Shown here in pieces: positions 43,597 through 52,115 of a stretch of 52,566 nt of DNA. The notes beneath the pieces are model-generated. The model was not told the DNA's origin, searched no databases, and saw only the letters and a list, made by a program, of their open reading frames with translations. The DNA is from an uncultured Sutterella sp. (GTDB lineage Bacteria; Pseudomonadota; Gammaproteobacteria; Burkholderiales; Burkholderiaceae_F): NCBI GenBank assembly GCA_900543805.1, contig UQTE01000017.1:1-52566 (forward strand), read 5' to 3'. The stretch's first letter is position 1. Each line of letters opens with the position of its first letter. The position numbers were made by a program, and so were the translations under genes.

Positions 43597-44430
43597 ATGC
43601 AGGAAGAGAACACATCCGCGGGCGGCGCCCCCGCGCTCGACTTTCGAGGGGTCACCTGCCGGTTTCCCGGGAAGCCCGGCAAGCCCGACTACACCGCGAC
43701 CGAGAACGTTTCGTTTGCGGTCGGGGCGGGCGAATTCGTGAGCGTCGTCGGCCCCACGGGCTGCGGGAAGTCCACGATTCTGAACGCCGCGGCGGGGCTT
43801 TTGAAGCCCTCCGAGGGCGAAGTTCGGGTCTTCGGCGAACGGCTTAACGGGATCAACCGGCGCGCGGGCTACATGTTCCAGGCGGAAAGCCTCATGCCCT
43901 GGGCCACGGCCTATGAAAACGTCGTGATGGGGCTACGCTACCGGGGCGTTCCCGAAGCCGAACGGCGCGAAGCGGGCATGTCGTGGCTCGCGCGCGTCGG
44001 GCTCGACCGCTTCGCGGACCGCTATCCGCACGAACTCTCGGGCGGGATGCGAAAGCGCGTGGCGCTCGCGCAGACGCTTGTGACCGACCCCGACATTCTG
44101 CTCATGGACGAATCCTTTTCAGCGCTCGACATCCAGACGCGGCAGCTGATGGAAAACGAATTGCTCGAGATCTGGCAGAGCGCCAAAAAGGCGGTCCTCT
44201 TCATCACGCACGACCTCGACGAAGCCGTTTCGATGTCGGACCGCGTCGTGGTGCTCTCGGCCGGGCCCGCGTCGCATCCGATCGGAAACTTCCCGATTGA
44301 ACTGCCGCGTCCGCGCAACGTCGTCGAAATCCGCACGACGCACGACTTCCTCGCCTGCCACGAAGCGATCTGGAACGTGCTTCGCGACGAAGTGATGAAG
44401 AGCTACCGGCAACACCGCGATTCGATCTGA
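43597..44430 (+). CDS. ABC transporter ATPase, NitT/TauT type
   Basis: 277 residues. Walker A GPTGCGKST, Q-loop MFQAESLMPWATAYENV, signature LSGGMRKRVALAQ, Walker B DILLMDESFSALD, and switch histidine in FITHDLDEAVSMSDR are all present. The protein is typical of SsuB/TauB. It starts 12 bp after the binding-protein stop with a GGAG site and ends 14 bp before the permease, so the three genes form one operon. Peripheral inner-membrane protein. Confidence 0.92.
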   Translation: MQEENTSAGGAPALDFRGVTCRFPGKPGKPDYTATENVSFAVGAGEFVSVVGPTGCGKSTILNAAAGLLKPSEGEVRVFGERLNGINRRAGYMFQAESLMPWATAYENVVMGLRYRGVPEAERREAGMSWLARVGLDRFADRYPHELSGGMRKRVALAQTLVTDPDILLMDESFSALDIQTRQLMENELLEIWQSAKKAVLFITHDLDEAVSMSDRVVVLSAGPASHPIGNFPIELPRPRNVVEIRTTHDFLACHEAIWNVLRDEVMKSYRQHRDSI

Positions 44431-44444
44431 AGGAGGAAAACATC

Positions 44445-45314
44445 ATGACGCAATGTCAGGCTGCTGTGCAGGGCTTCGGCCCGCAGGAAACGAAGAGGTC
44501 GAGCGCGGAACGCGAACGCCGCAGCGCCCGCTGGCGCGTGCGGGCCGGCCAGTGGGGTCTGCTCGTCGCGGTCTTCGTCTTCTGGTGGCTCATGACGAAG
44601 CCCGGCCTCGTGCCGCCCTTCTTCTTTGAAAACGACAGTCAGGCGGCCTTCTTCTTCGGCGAACCCGATCAGATCTTTCTTCGCATCTGGGAGTGGTTTG
44701 CGGGAGGCGAAATCTACCGTCATCTCTTTGTGACGCTCTATGAAACCCTGATGGCCTTCGTGATCGGGACGGTTTCGGGGCTCTTCGTGGGTCTGTGGCT
44801 TGCCCGCGCCCCCACGGCCGCGGCCGTGCTCGATCCCTTCATCAAGGGCTTGAACTCCATGCCCCGCGTGATTCTGGCGCCGATCTTCGCCGTGTGGTTC
44901 GGACTCGGGCCCGCTTCGAAGATTGCCTTGGGCGTGACGCTCGTCTTCTTCATCGTTTTCTTCAACGTCTATCAGGGCGTGCGCGAAGTGAATCCCACGG
45001 TCTTGGCGAGCGCGCGGATGCTGGGCGCCACGAACCGGCAGCTGATGCGCACCGTCTACATTCCGTCTGCGATGAGCTGGGTCTTCTCGAGTCTTCACAC
45101 CTCGGTCGGGATGGCCTTCGTCGCGGCCGTGATCGGCGAATACCTCGGAAGCGCCGAGGGCGTGGGCTACCTGATTCTGCAGGCGGAGACGACCTTCGAC
45201 ATGAACACCGTGATGGCGGGGATTCTGGTCCTGACGGCCTTCGCGCTCGTCATCGACCGCGCCGTCACCGAACTTGAGCGCCGCTTCATGCGCTGGCAGC
45301 CCGCCGTCAAATAA
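44445..45314 (+). CDS. ABC transporter permease, NitT/TauT type
   Basis: 289 residues, about six membrane helices. The cytoplasmic N-terminus is basic, then GLLVAVFVFWWLMTKPGLVPPFF. The permease loop NPTVLASARMLGATNRQLMRTVYIPSA is the EAA-like contact for the ATPase; ILAPIFAVWFGLGPASKI is the usual SsuC/TauC block. An AGGAGG-like site precedes the ATG. It is the last gene of the operon, followed by a strong terminator. Confidence 0.92.
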   Translation: MTQCQAAVQGFGPQETKRSSAERERRSARWRVRAGQWGLLVAVFVFWWLMTKPGLVPPFFFENDSQAAFFFGEPDQIFLRIWEWFAGGEIYRHLFVTLYETLMAFVIGTVSGLFVGLWLARAPTAAAVLDPFIKGLNSMPRVILAPIFAVWFGLGPASKIALGVTLVFFIVFFNVYQGVREVNPTVLASARMLGATNRQLMRTVYIPSAMSWVFSSLHTSVGMAFVAAVIGEYLGSAEGVGYLILQAETTFDMNTVMAGILVLTAFALVIDRAVTELERRFMRWQPAVK

Positions 45315-45327
45315 CCCTCATCCCGAT

Positions 45328-45372
45328 CGCCCCGCGAAAGTGCCCTCCCCCGAACTTTCGCGGGGCGGTTTT
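45328..45372 (+). terminator. Rho-independent terminator of the ABC operon
   Basis: A perfect 14-bp stem, CGCCCCGCGAAAGT/ACTTTCGCGGGGCG, with a 12-nt loop is followed by GTTTT, 13 bp after the permease stop. Confidence 0.92.
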
Positions 45373-45440
45373 CCTTGTGCGAAAAAGAAAACGGAGGGAA
45401 AAGCCTGAAGAAAGAACCCGCCTCCCGCGATCCGCACATG

Positions 45441-45560
45441 CGACCGAATACGACCGAATAACACCGCATACGACTGCATAGGTCTGCATAGGACCGCATA
45501 ACAACGCATAAAGGCGCATAACTGCGGATAGTCATACATAAGAGCGCATAACTTGGCATA
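45441..45560. repeat. 12-copy decamer array, consensus N5-GCATA
   Basis: Twelve consecutive 10-bp units each end in GCATA or a close variant (GAATA, GGATA, ACATA). The first five bases vary freely, so only the ATA/GCATA beat is conserved; the reverse reads TATGC-N5. The period equals one DNA helical turn. It fills the gap between the ABC-operon terminator and the end of the convergent LysE gene. The repeat keeps all minus-strand frames open, but those frames encode only tyrosine- and cysteine-rich periodic sequence and are unlikely to be genes. Confidence 0.9.
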
Positions 45561-45595
45561 CGCGCAGCCGGTGCGCCCGGGCGGATCCTCCGAAC

Positions 45596-46273
45596 TCAGC
45601 CCGTGACAAGCTTCCAGGCGAAAAAGAGAAAGAGGAGCGCGACGGCGGCGTTTCCGATCCGTCCCCAGACGGGTCGGCGCCCGAAGAAGAAAAGGAGGGC
45701 CTTCCCGACCTGCGTGAGGGCCGTCAGATAGCAGACGCTCCAGAACTGCAGCGTCACGGCGAGCGTCAGAAAGGCGAGCCCCGGGTGCCCCTTCGTCGTG
45801 TCGACGAAGGGAAGGAAGAAGGAAAGCATGAAGAGAATTGCCTTCGGATTCGAGAGGCTCAGAACGAGCGCCGTGCGAAAGGCGGTCTTGGGAGCGATCT
45901 TGGGTTTTTCCGTCTTTTTCTCGCTGAGCGTCACCGCTTCGCCCGACGTTGCCGGAGGCGCTTTCTTCAGGTCCTTCCAAAGGCCCGTGAGAATCCGGAA
46001 GGCGAGCCACGTCAGATACGCCGCGCCCGCACACTTCAGAACGAAGAAGACCGAGGGGTTCGCGAGGATGAGGGCCGCGACGCCGAGGTAGACGGCGAGG
46101 ATCAGAATCGAGTCGCCGAGAAACACCCCGCAGGCGCCCGCGAACCCGACGCGTGCGCCGTCGCTCACGCTCGTTCTCAGAACGTAGAGGCTGTTGGGAC
46201 CGGGACAGAGAACGATGAGAAGCGACGCGACGAGGAAGGTTGGGTAGTTGACGACGCCGAGGCTTTCGAACAT
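45596..46273 (-). CDS. LysE/RhtB-family amino-acid exporter
   Basis: 225 residues, six membrane helices. The family opener is FLVASLLIVLCPGPNSLYVLRTS with its G-x-G-A-G region (GFAGACGVFLGDSI), then FFVLKCAGAAYLTWLAF, a charged cytoplasmic loop with KKTEKPKIAPKTAF, and SNPKAILFMLSFFLPFVD. It most resembles LeuE-type exporters (leucine and other small neutral amino acids). No Shine-Dalgarno is obvious. It lies 94 bp after the GNAT gene on the same strand and is probably co-transcribed with it. The substrate is unproven. Confidence 0.88.
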   Translation of the reverse strand: MFESLGVVNYPTFLVASLLIVLCPGPNSLYVLRTSVSDGARVGFAGACGVFLGDSILILAVYLGVAALILANPSVFFVLKCAGAAYLTWLAFRILTGLWKDLKKAPPATSGEAVTLSEKKTEKPKIAPKTAFRTALVLSLSNPKAILFMLSFFLPFVDTTKGHPGLAFLTLAVTLQFWSVCYLTALTQVGKALLFFFGRRPVWGRIGNAAVALLFLFFAWKLVTG

Positions 46274-46367
46274 GGTGCGGACGTGGTTGGCGAAGAAAAA
46301 CGATCCATTCTACGACGACTCTCTCCCCATCGGGAGCGACGGATCGGGGCGAAGTTCGGCGGCGCGC

Positions 46368-46943
46368 TCAGAGGAAATCGTCGGACGCCGACACGCCGTG
46401 AAAATTCATCACGACGTTTCGAAGGTCGTCGTCAAAGCGTTGGTACTCTTCTTCTGAAATGGCCCGCCCCGACGTCAGGACGACGAGCAGATGCGGCGCA
46501 AAACCCGCGCGGTACGGCGGATGGCGATGGGCATAGGGATTTTCGACGAAGCCGCACTTTTGGTAGAACCGCAGTCGGGCGGCGGAAACGTCGTCCGTCA
46601 CGGGATCGATTTCGAGAAGCACGGGTTTCCCCGGCGCCCGGACGAAGTCGCCGAGGAGGCGGCTTCCGTAGCCTCGGCCGCGCAGCAAGTCGTTCACGGC
46701 GAGATGCTCGACGTAGCGGCATGTCGCGAGTTCCCAACAGGCGATGAACCCGAGAAAGAGCCCGTTTTCCGTATAGGCGAGAAGCCGATATGCGTCGTGC
46801 ACGAAGGCGTCTCGCTGCTGCGGGGGCGTGCGCTGCTCGAAGACGGGGAAACTTTGGCGGTAGAGCTTTCGGAATTCTTCATAGAGAGGATGCGTGCAGG
46901 CGTCGATGCGGTGCATCCGAATAGACTTGTCGTGGGCAACCAC
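46368..46943 (-). CDS. GNAT family N-acetyltransferase
   Basis: 191 residues. The GNAT core is visible: FLGFIACWELATCRYVEHLAV (beta-4), the acetyl-CoA loop LLRGRGYGSRLLGDF (R/Q-x-x-G-x-G), VLLEIDPVTDD (beta-5) and RLRFYQKCGFVENPY. The enzyme would acetylate a small molecule or protein amine; the target is unknown. I used the GTG at 46943 because AGGAGA precedes it. A four-half-site palindrome upstream probably regulates it together with the downstream exporter. Cytoplasmic. Confidence 0.85.
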   Translation of the reverse strand: MVAHDKSIRMHRIDACTHPLYEEFRKLYRQSFPVFEQRTPPQQRDAFVHDAYRLLAYTENGLFLGFIACWELATCRYVEHLAVNDLLRGRGYGSRLLGDFVRAPGKPVLLEIDPVTDDVSAARLRFYQKCGFVENPYAHRHPPYRAGFAPHLLVVLTSGRAISEEEYQRFDDDLRNVVMNFHGVSASDDFL

Positions 46944-46980
46944 GATTCTCTCCTTTCGTTCTTGGGCAGGCGAAATTTCA

Positions 46981-47016
46981 AATCTTAACGCCGTTAAGCT
47001 TAACGTCGTTAAGATT
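46981..47016 (-). promoter_or_regulatory. 36-bp palindrome of four CTTAACG half-sites
   Basis: The sequence is two consecutive CTTAACG-n-CGTTAAG dyads, and the whole 36 bp is itself a palindrome with one mismatched pair (17 of 18). It lies 38 bp upstream of the GNAT start. A repressor could bind cooperatively as a dimer of dimers. No regulator gene is adjacent, so the cognate protein is unknown. Confidence 0.75.
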
Positions 47017-47060
47017 GGCAGTCCCCCTTCTTCCAGGAAGGTTTGTCCGCGTACGAAGAA

Positions 47061-47084
47061 AGGCCGTCCGAATCCGAACGGCCT
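47061..47084 (-). terminator. Terminator of the flavoprotein gene
   Basis: The stem AGGCCGT/ACGGCCT is followed on the minus strand by TTTCTT, about 60 bp after the stop codon at 47145. Confidence 0.75.
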
Positions 47085-47144
47085 CCTCCCGGAACGGTCT
47101 TCAGGTCGGGGCGCGGAAGCTTATCCGCACCCTCTTCCCCTGCG

Positions 47145-48647
47145 TTACTTCCCGAGCGCTTCCTTCGCGGCGTACTCGCCCGCAAGACGACCCGAGGTGT
47201 AGGCGATGCCGAGCCCCGTGCCCGAGGTGTAGACGCGGTTGTAGTACGGACGGTTGATGACTTCGCCGCCCGCATACAGACCCTTGATGGGTTTGCCCGC
47301 CTTGTCGATCACGCGGAAGTGATCGTCCACCTTGACGCCGCCCATGGTGCCGCCCGTCTGCGGAATGACGCGCACGGCGTAGAAGGGCGCCTTGTTGAAG
47401 GGCTTGAGGAACGCCTTGGGCTTGCCGAAGGTCTTGTCGTCGCCCGTTTCGCAGGCGCGGTTGTAGTCCGTCATGGTCTTTTCCAAGGCTTCGGCCGGGA
47501 CGCCCAACGCGTCGCCCAATTCCTTCCAGGAATTGGCCTTCACGGAAATCTTGGGGTCCTGCACGCCGTTCAGCACTTCGACCTTCTTCGGGTCCTGACT
47601 GTCGACGATCGCCCAGACGGCCTTCTGCATCGCGACCGGGTCGGTCAGGTACGGGAGGTCTTCGTTGACGAAACGTTCGCCCTTTTCGTTCACAAAGACG
47701 CGGTCCTTGTACTTGTCCTTCGACGTGAAGGTCTTCGAATATTCGGGCTTCGCGCCCGAGACGTAGAGGCCGATCACCCAGGCGTCCTCGTATTCGACGC
47801 CGCCCGCCTTCACGGCCATGCGGATGCCGTCGCCCGTCGCGCCCACCGTGGCGACGGACTTGTCGGTATACGGTGCGTAAACGGGAACCAAACGTTCCAT
47901 CATTTCCTTGTTGTGCGCAAAGCCGCCCGTCGCGAGCACGACCGCCTTGGCGGAGACTTCGTAGACGGTCTTCTTGTCCGAGGCCTTCACGCCCACGACC
48001 TCACCCTTGTCGTTCTGGATGAGGTCGGTGACGGGGGTCGCCGTACGGACGGGGACGCCCATCTTGTCGAGATAGAGCTTGACGTTCTTAATGACGAAGC
48101 GTCCGCCCGCCGGAGACGAGCCTCGGCCCGAAGCCGGAACGGGCGATTCTGAGGGCGCGTGCGCGTAGTTGGGGCCCCCGTAACCGAAGGGCCGGGGCTT
48201 CGCGAAGGTGTGGCCCACGACTTCTTCAAGCCAGTTGATCGTGTCGGTGAAGGCGAAGGTCATGGACTTGACGAGCGCTTCGTCGGGATAGGCCTTGCTT
48301 CCGCCTTGGTAGGAACGCTTTTGGTCGTTGAGCCAGATCTTCATGAAGCCTTCGGGCGTCGTTTCGGTTTCGCCCGCGCGAGCCTGGGCCTTCGTGCCGC
48401 CCGCGGCGATCGCGCCGCCCGCAAGCGCGGAGCTTCCGCCGATGAAGGGCATCTTTTCAAAGACGATCACCTTGGCGCCGTGTTGGGCGGCAGAAGCCGC
48501 GGCCGCCACGCCCGTGCCGCCCGCCCCCACGACCACGACGTCGGCCGCGAGTTTTTCAACGGGGAGCGCACCCGAAGCCGCAAAGGCGAAGCCCGCGGCC
48601 GTCATGAGTAGGGAAAGCGCCGTCGCGCGGAAAATGGTTTTCTGCAT
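47145..48647 (-). CDS. Periplasmic FAD-dependent fumarate-reductase-like oxidoreductase
   Basis: 500 residues. A Sec signal (IFRATALSLLMTAAGFAFAAS) precedes an FAD-binding Rossmann motif, VVVGAGGTGVAAAASAA...VIVFEK, a GGSSALAGG loop and AKAVVLATGGFAHN. It belongs to the flavocytochrome c/FrdA-like family that reduces organic electron acceptors in the periplasm. It has no heme domain, so a separate cytochrome must supply electrons. The site usually reading HHTMGG reads GGTMGG, and the NE-x-RD arginine region reads NEDLPYLTD; the canonical catalytic His and proton-donor Arg seem absent, while NR-P near the C-terminus is kept. The acceptor may therefore not be fumarate. AGGAGA precedes the ATG at 48647. 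Confidence 0.85.
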   Translation of the reverse strand: MQKTIFRATALSLLMTAAGFAFAASGALPVEKLAADVVVVGAGGTGVAAAASAAQHGAKVIVFEKMPFIGGSSALAGGAIAAGGTKAQARAGETETTPEGFMKIWLNDQKRSYQGGSKAYPDEALVKSMTFAFTDTINWLEEVVGHTFAKPRPFGYGGPNYAHAPSESPVPASGRGSSPAGGRFVIKNVKLYLDKMGVPVRTATPVTDLIQNDKGEVVGVKASDKKTVYEVSAKAVVLATGGFAHNKEMMERLVPVYAPYTDKSVATVGATGDGIRMAVKAGGVEYEDAWVIGLYVSGAKPEYSKTFTSKDKYKDRVFVNEKGERFVNEDLPYLTDPVAMQKAVWAIVDSQDPKKVEVLNGVQDPKISVKANSWKELGDALGVPAEALEKTMTDYNRACETGDDKTFGKPKAFLKPFNKAPFYAVRVIPQTGGTMGGVKVDDHFRVIDKAGKPIKGLYAGGEVINRPYYNRVYTSGTGLGIAYTSGRLAGEYAAKEALGK

Positions 48648-48804
48648 TCTTGTCTCCTTTTTCGTTCGAAGCAATGCGGAAAGGGACGCCCCTCATCGCG
48701 CGTCCCCCTTCCCTTCGCTCCGTTCAGCACTATTTGTGTTCCGTCGACCACTCTAGTCCCAAGCGCCCTCCCGCGCCAGTCCTCGGTTTTCCCGAGTTTC
48801 GGCG

Positions 48805-48842
48805 AAAAAGGCGCCGAACCCTGCGGCCCGACGCCTTTTTTT
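48805..48842. terminator. Bidirectional terminator
   Basis: AAAAAGGCG and CGCCTTTTT pair around an 18-nt loop, with T runs on both strands. It ends the antiporter transcript (stop at 48864) on the minus strand. Confidence 0.8.
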
Positions 48843-48863
48843 CTTGTCGATGCGGAGTCTTCT

Positions 48864-50543
48864 TCAGGAAACAAAGCCCCAGAGAAGCACCAGAAGGAGC
48901 TGCCCCGTGAGGATGCGAAGGAACATCGCCAGAGGATAGACGGTCGAATACGCAACCGACGAGGAATTTTTCTCCGACAAGGTCGCCGCGTAAGCCAAGG
49001 CGGGAGGATCGGTCGTTGCGCCCGCCATGAGGCCCACGATGCTGTGGTAGTTGATTCTGTAGACCTTTCTTGCGACGATCCCCACGACGATGAGCGGAAT
49101 AAGCGTGACGAAAAGCCCGAGGAGCACGTAGAGAAGCCCGTTCCCCTGCGTGATGGCGGCGACGAAGCTCTCGCCCGCGGCGAGGCCGACGCTCGCCAGA
49201 AAGAGCGAAATCCCGATTTCGCGCATCATGAGGCTCGCCGACTGCGTCGTGTAGGTGACGAGCCGGGCGAAGTTCCCGAAGCGTCCGAGAAGAATCGCGA
49301 CGATGAGCGGCCCGCCCGCAAGACCGAGCTTCAAGGGCGCGGGCATACCGGGCACCGCAATCGGAATGCTCCCCAAGACAATCCCGAACGCAAGCCCCAC
49401 GAAAATCGTGAAGATGTTCGGGTGATAGAGCTTCTTCATCTTGTTGCCGAGCAACGTCTCGAGACGCTGCAGCGCCGGTTCCGGTCCCACGCAGTAGACC
49501 TGGTCGCCCACCTGCAGATGGAGGTTCGAATACGGGAAGAGCGTCATGCCGGCGCGAAAGACTCGCGTGATGTTGACGCCGTCCATCTGGTTGAGCGCCA
49601 AGGCCTTCAGGGTCATGCCGTTGAACTTTTCCCGCGTGATCAGGATCGTGCGGGTGGCGAGCGGCGACTTTTCCGTCGCGAGATCGACGCCCTGCTTTTC
49701 ACCCCCGAAGAAGGCCGTGACGGGCAGGCGGTCTTCCGGAGCGGCCACGATGCGAAGGACGTCGCCCTCCTGAACGACCGTTTCGGCAGTGGGGCTTGAG
49801 AGTTCTCCCTTCGAGAGAATGCGGCTGCAGATGAAGGAGCGCCCCGTAAATTCTCGGATCGCCCCGAGGGTCTTGCCCGCCACCGCGGGATTCGTGACTT
49901 CCACATGGAAGAAGATCGGTTCGCGGTTGTGTTCCTTTTCTTCCGTCTCCCAGTGCTTGTCTTCTTCGGCGAGGTCGATCGAGAAAATCTTTCTGAGGAG
50001 CACGGCGGAGAAGATCGCGCCTACGACGCCCAGAGGATAGGCGCAGGCGTAGGCAACCGCGATGTTTTCGCCTTCATAGTGAAGAAGATCGAGCGCCTCC
50101 TGCGTCGCGCCGAGGCCGGGGGTGTTCGTGACGGCCCCGTAGTGGACGCCCAGCATCTGCGGCAGCGTCACCCAGTCCCTGAGCAAAAACCATAGCGCGA
50201 CCGTCACGACGATCCCGAGAAGGACGATCATGAGGGTGAGAAGATTCAGCACCAGTCCGCCGCTTTTGAAGGACGAAAAAAAGGACGGCCCCACCTGCAG
50301 CCCCACGAAGAAGATGAAGAGCGTGAGGCCGAAGTCGCGGATGAAGAAGAGCACGGGCTCCGGCACCGTGAGGCCGAAGTGTCCCGCGGCGAGTCCGACG
50401 AAAAGGACGAAGGTGACGCCGAGCGAAATGCCCGCCACCTTGATGCGTCCGAGAAGCGTCCCCAGGGCGACGACGAGCGCGTAGACGAGAATGATGTGCG
50501 CCACGGCGTTCGTGTCGGTAAAGAGCGCGCGAAGCCAGTCCAT
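48864..50543 (-). CDS. AAE-family (aspartate:alanine exchanger-type) transporter with RCK_C domains
   Basis: 559 residues. The membrane halves (about 15-190 and 385-559) each follow the YidE/YbjL duplication pattern, with GAVTNTPGLGATQEAL in the first and GLMAGATTDPPALAYAA in the second. Between them lie two TrkA_C/RCK_C domains (VTNPAVAGKTLGAIREFTG...VVQEGDVLRIVAAPEDR and LKALALNQMDGVNITRV...LQVGDQVYCVGPEPAL). The family exemplar AspT exchanges aspartate for alanine; E. coli relatives are of uncertain substrate. Nearby peptidase T and an asparaginase remnant make amino-acid exchange plausible. No clear ribosome-binding site. Confidence 0.88.
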   Translation of the reverse strand: MDWLRALFTDTNAVAHIILVYALVVALGTLLGRIKVAGISLGVTFVLFVGLAAGHFGLTVPEPVLFFIRDFGLTLFIFFVGLQVGPSFFSSFKSGGLVLNLLTLMIVLLGIVVTVALWFLLRDWVTLPQMLGVHYGAVTNTPGLGATQEALDLLHYEGENIAVAYACAYPLGVVGAIFSAVLLRKIFSIDLAEEDKHWETEEKEHNREPIFFHVEVTNPAVAGKTLGAIREFTGRSFICSRILSKGELSSPTAETVVQEGDVLRIVAAPEDRLPVTAFFGGEKQGVDLATEKSPLATRTILITREKFNGMTLKALALNQMDGVNITRVFRAGMTLFPYSNLHLQVGDQVYCVGPEPALQRLETLLGNKMKKLYHPNIFTIFVGLAFGIVLGSIPIAVPGMPAPLKLGLAGGPLIVAILLGRFGNFARLVTYTTQSASLMMREIGISLFLASVGLAAGESFVAAITQGNGLLYVLLGLFVTLIPLIVVGIVARKVYRINYHSIVGLMAGATTDPPALAYAATLSEKNSSSVAYSTVYPLAMFLRILTGQLLLVLLWGFVS

Positions 50544-50614
50544 GAGAAAAACCAGAAGAAGAAAATACGCGGAATTTTATCGAAGTGTGATCCAAGCCCG
50601 CGCCGGGACTCAAG

Positions 50615-50787
50615 GAAAACCCGTTCGCAAGGCGGGTTTTCTCGGAGGGGGGGCGTCCTCCATCCCGACAGGCGGCCCGACCGAAGGCGCCGGGCCGCCT
50701 GAAAGAGCGCCGCCGCGGCGTTTGCTTGGGGTGCGCGCGGGGGCTTTCGGAAGAAGCCCGGGACGCCCGCAAACCGGAGCGTCCCGG
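50615..50787 (-). terminator. Cluster of three strong hairpins after pepT
   Basis: In pepT orientation: CCGGGACGC/GCGTCCCGG (50758-50787), CAGGCGGCCCG/CGGGCCGCCTG (50669-50701), then GAAAACCCG/CGGGTTTTC (50615-50641), the last with TTTTC and thus the likely terminator. The 259-bp gap 50544-50802 holds no gene. Confidence 0.75.
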
Positions 50788-50802
50788 ACCGGCACCCGGC
50801 CC

Positions 50803-52044
50803 TTAGGCCAGAGACTTCACCGTCGCGGAACCTTCCGCGAGCCTGACGGCGACTTCCGCCGCCTTTTCCAGGGACTTTACGGGCAGGCACTCGTAGATCC
50901 CGTGGAAGTTCATCCCGCCCGTAAAGACGTTCGGACACGGAAGCCCGCGCACCGAAAGACGCGCGCCGTCGGTGCCGCCGCGGATCGGTTCTTCGATCGG
51001 CTCGAGCCCCGCCGCGCGATAGGCGGCGCGGGCGATTTCGAGCACCTTCGGGGCCTTGTCGAGATAGGGACGCATGTTCCGGTAGCTGTCCTTGATTTCG
51101 ATCGAGACGGGCGCCTGCGGATAGCGTTCGTTCATCTTCGCGGCGAGTTCGCAAAGGAGCTCCTTTTTTTCTTCATAGCGCGCCGCGTCGTGGTCGCGAA
51201 CGAGAATCCGGATCGTCGTTTCGACGACGTTTCCCTTCATCATGTTGGGGTGCAGGAAGCCTTCGCGGCCGGCCGTGCATTCGGGACTCATGTCGGCGGG
51301 AAGCATTTCCAGGAACTTCGCCGCATAACGAAGCGAATTGACCATCTTGTCCTTCGCGAGGCCCGGGTGCACGCCAACGCCCTTCACGGTCACCGTCGCC
51401 GTGCCCGCGTTGAAGTTTTCGTTTTCGAAGGTTCCGACTTCGCCGCCGTCGAAGGTGTAGGCGTACTGCGCGCCGAAGCGTTCGATGTCGAAGTTGACGG
51501 TCCCGCGGGCCACCTCTTCGTCGGGCGTAAAGCCGATCGCGAGCGCCGCATGCGGGATTTCGGGATGCGCCTGCACGTGGGCGACCATCGCCATGACGGC
51601 GGCGACGCCCGCCTTGTCGTCGGCGCCGAGAAGCGTCGTGCCGTCCGTGAAGATCACGTCTTCGCCCGCGTACTTCGCGATTTCCGGGAAGTCCGCGGCC
51701 TTGAGGACGATTCCCTTTTCGGCGTTGAGAATCACGTCGCCCCCTTCATAGCGGAGGATTTGGGGCTTGACACCCGCTCCGGGCGCGTCGGGCGAAGTGT
51801 CCATGTGGGCGATGAAGCCGATCGTCGGGCAGTCTTCGCAGCCCTTCGTCGCCGGAACGAGCGCGTAGACCACGCCCCCGCTGCCGACACGGGCGTTTTC
51901 GACGCCGAGCTCCTTGAGTTCGGCGACGAGCGTTTCTGCAAGGCGCAGCTGCTTTTCGGTGGACGGGGCTGTTTCGCTTTCGCGGGAGGACTTCGTGTCA
52001 AAGCTCACGTAGCGCAGAAAACGGGTGAGAACGGTTTCGTTCAT
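50803..52044 (-). CDS. pepT: Peptidase T (tripeptide aminopeptidase)
   Basis: 413 residues of the M20B metallopeptidase family. Zinc and catalytic blocks are GFIAHMDTSPDAPG, TLLGADDKAGVAAVMAM, FTPDEEVARGTV, and the C-terminal FTGGMNFHGIYECLP; the dimerisation-domain start KGVGVHPGLAKDKMVN is also typical. Length matches PepT (~410). It releases N-terminal residues from tripeptides in the cytoplasm, completing peptide use. GAGGAG precedes the ATG. It lies just downstream of an asparaginase remnant and upstream of the amino-acid antiporter gene on the same strand. Confidence 0.95.
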   Translation of the reverse strand: MNETVLTRFLRYVSFDTKSSRESETAPSTEKQLRLAETLVAELKELGVENARVGSGGVVYALVPATKGCEDCPTIGFIAHMDTSPDAPGAGVKPQILRYEGGDVILNAEKGIVLKAADFPEIAKYAGEDVIFTDGTTLLGADDKAGVAAVMAMVAHVQAHPEIPHAALAIGFTPDEEVARGTVNFDIERFGAQYAYTFDGGEVGTFENENFNAGTATVTVKGVGVHPGLAKDKMVNSLRYAAKFLEMLPADMSPECTAGREGFLHPNMMKGNVVETTIRILVRDHDAARYEEKKELLCELAAKMNERYPQAPVSIEIKDSYRNMRPYLDKAPKVLEIARAAYRAAGLEPIEEPIRGGTDGARLSVRGLPCPNVFTGGMNFHGIYECLPVKSLEKAAEVAVRLAEGSATVKSLA

Positions 52045-52115
52045 TTCAAACTCCTCATGTTCGGTGTTCGCCCGCGGCGCGGTCGGTCCGGGCGCCTCGG
52101 GCGGACGAAAGAATT

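Noticed and set aside
45441..45560. CRISPR array
   Set aside because: The unit is 10 bp, without 25-40-bp repeats or unique spacers, and no cas genes are present.
45167..46034. Tyrosine/cysteine-rich minus-strand ORFs across the decamer array
   Set aside because: All three frames are open because the decamer lacks stops on that strand; none has a ribosome-binding site or family resemblance, and they run into real genes.
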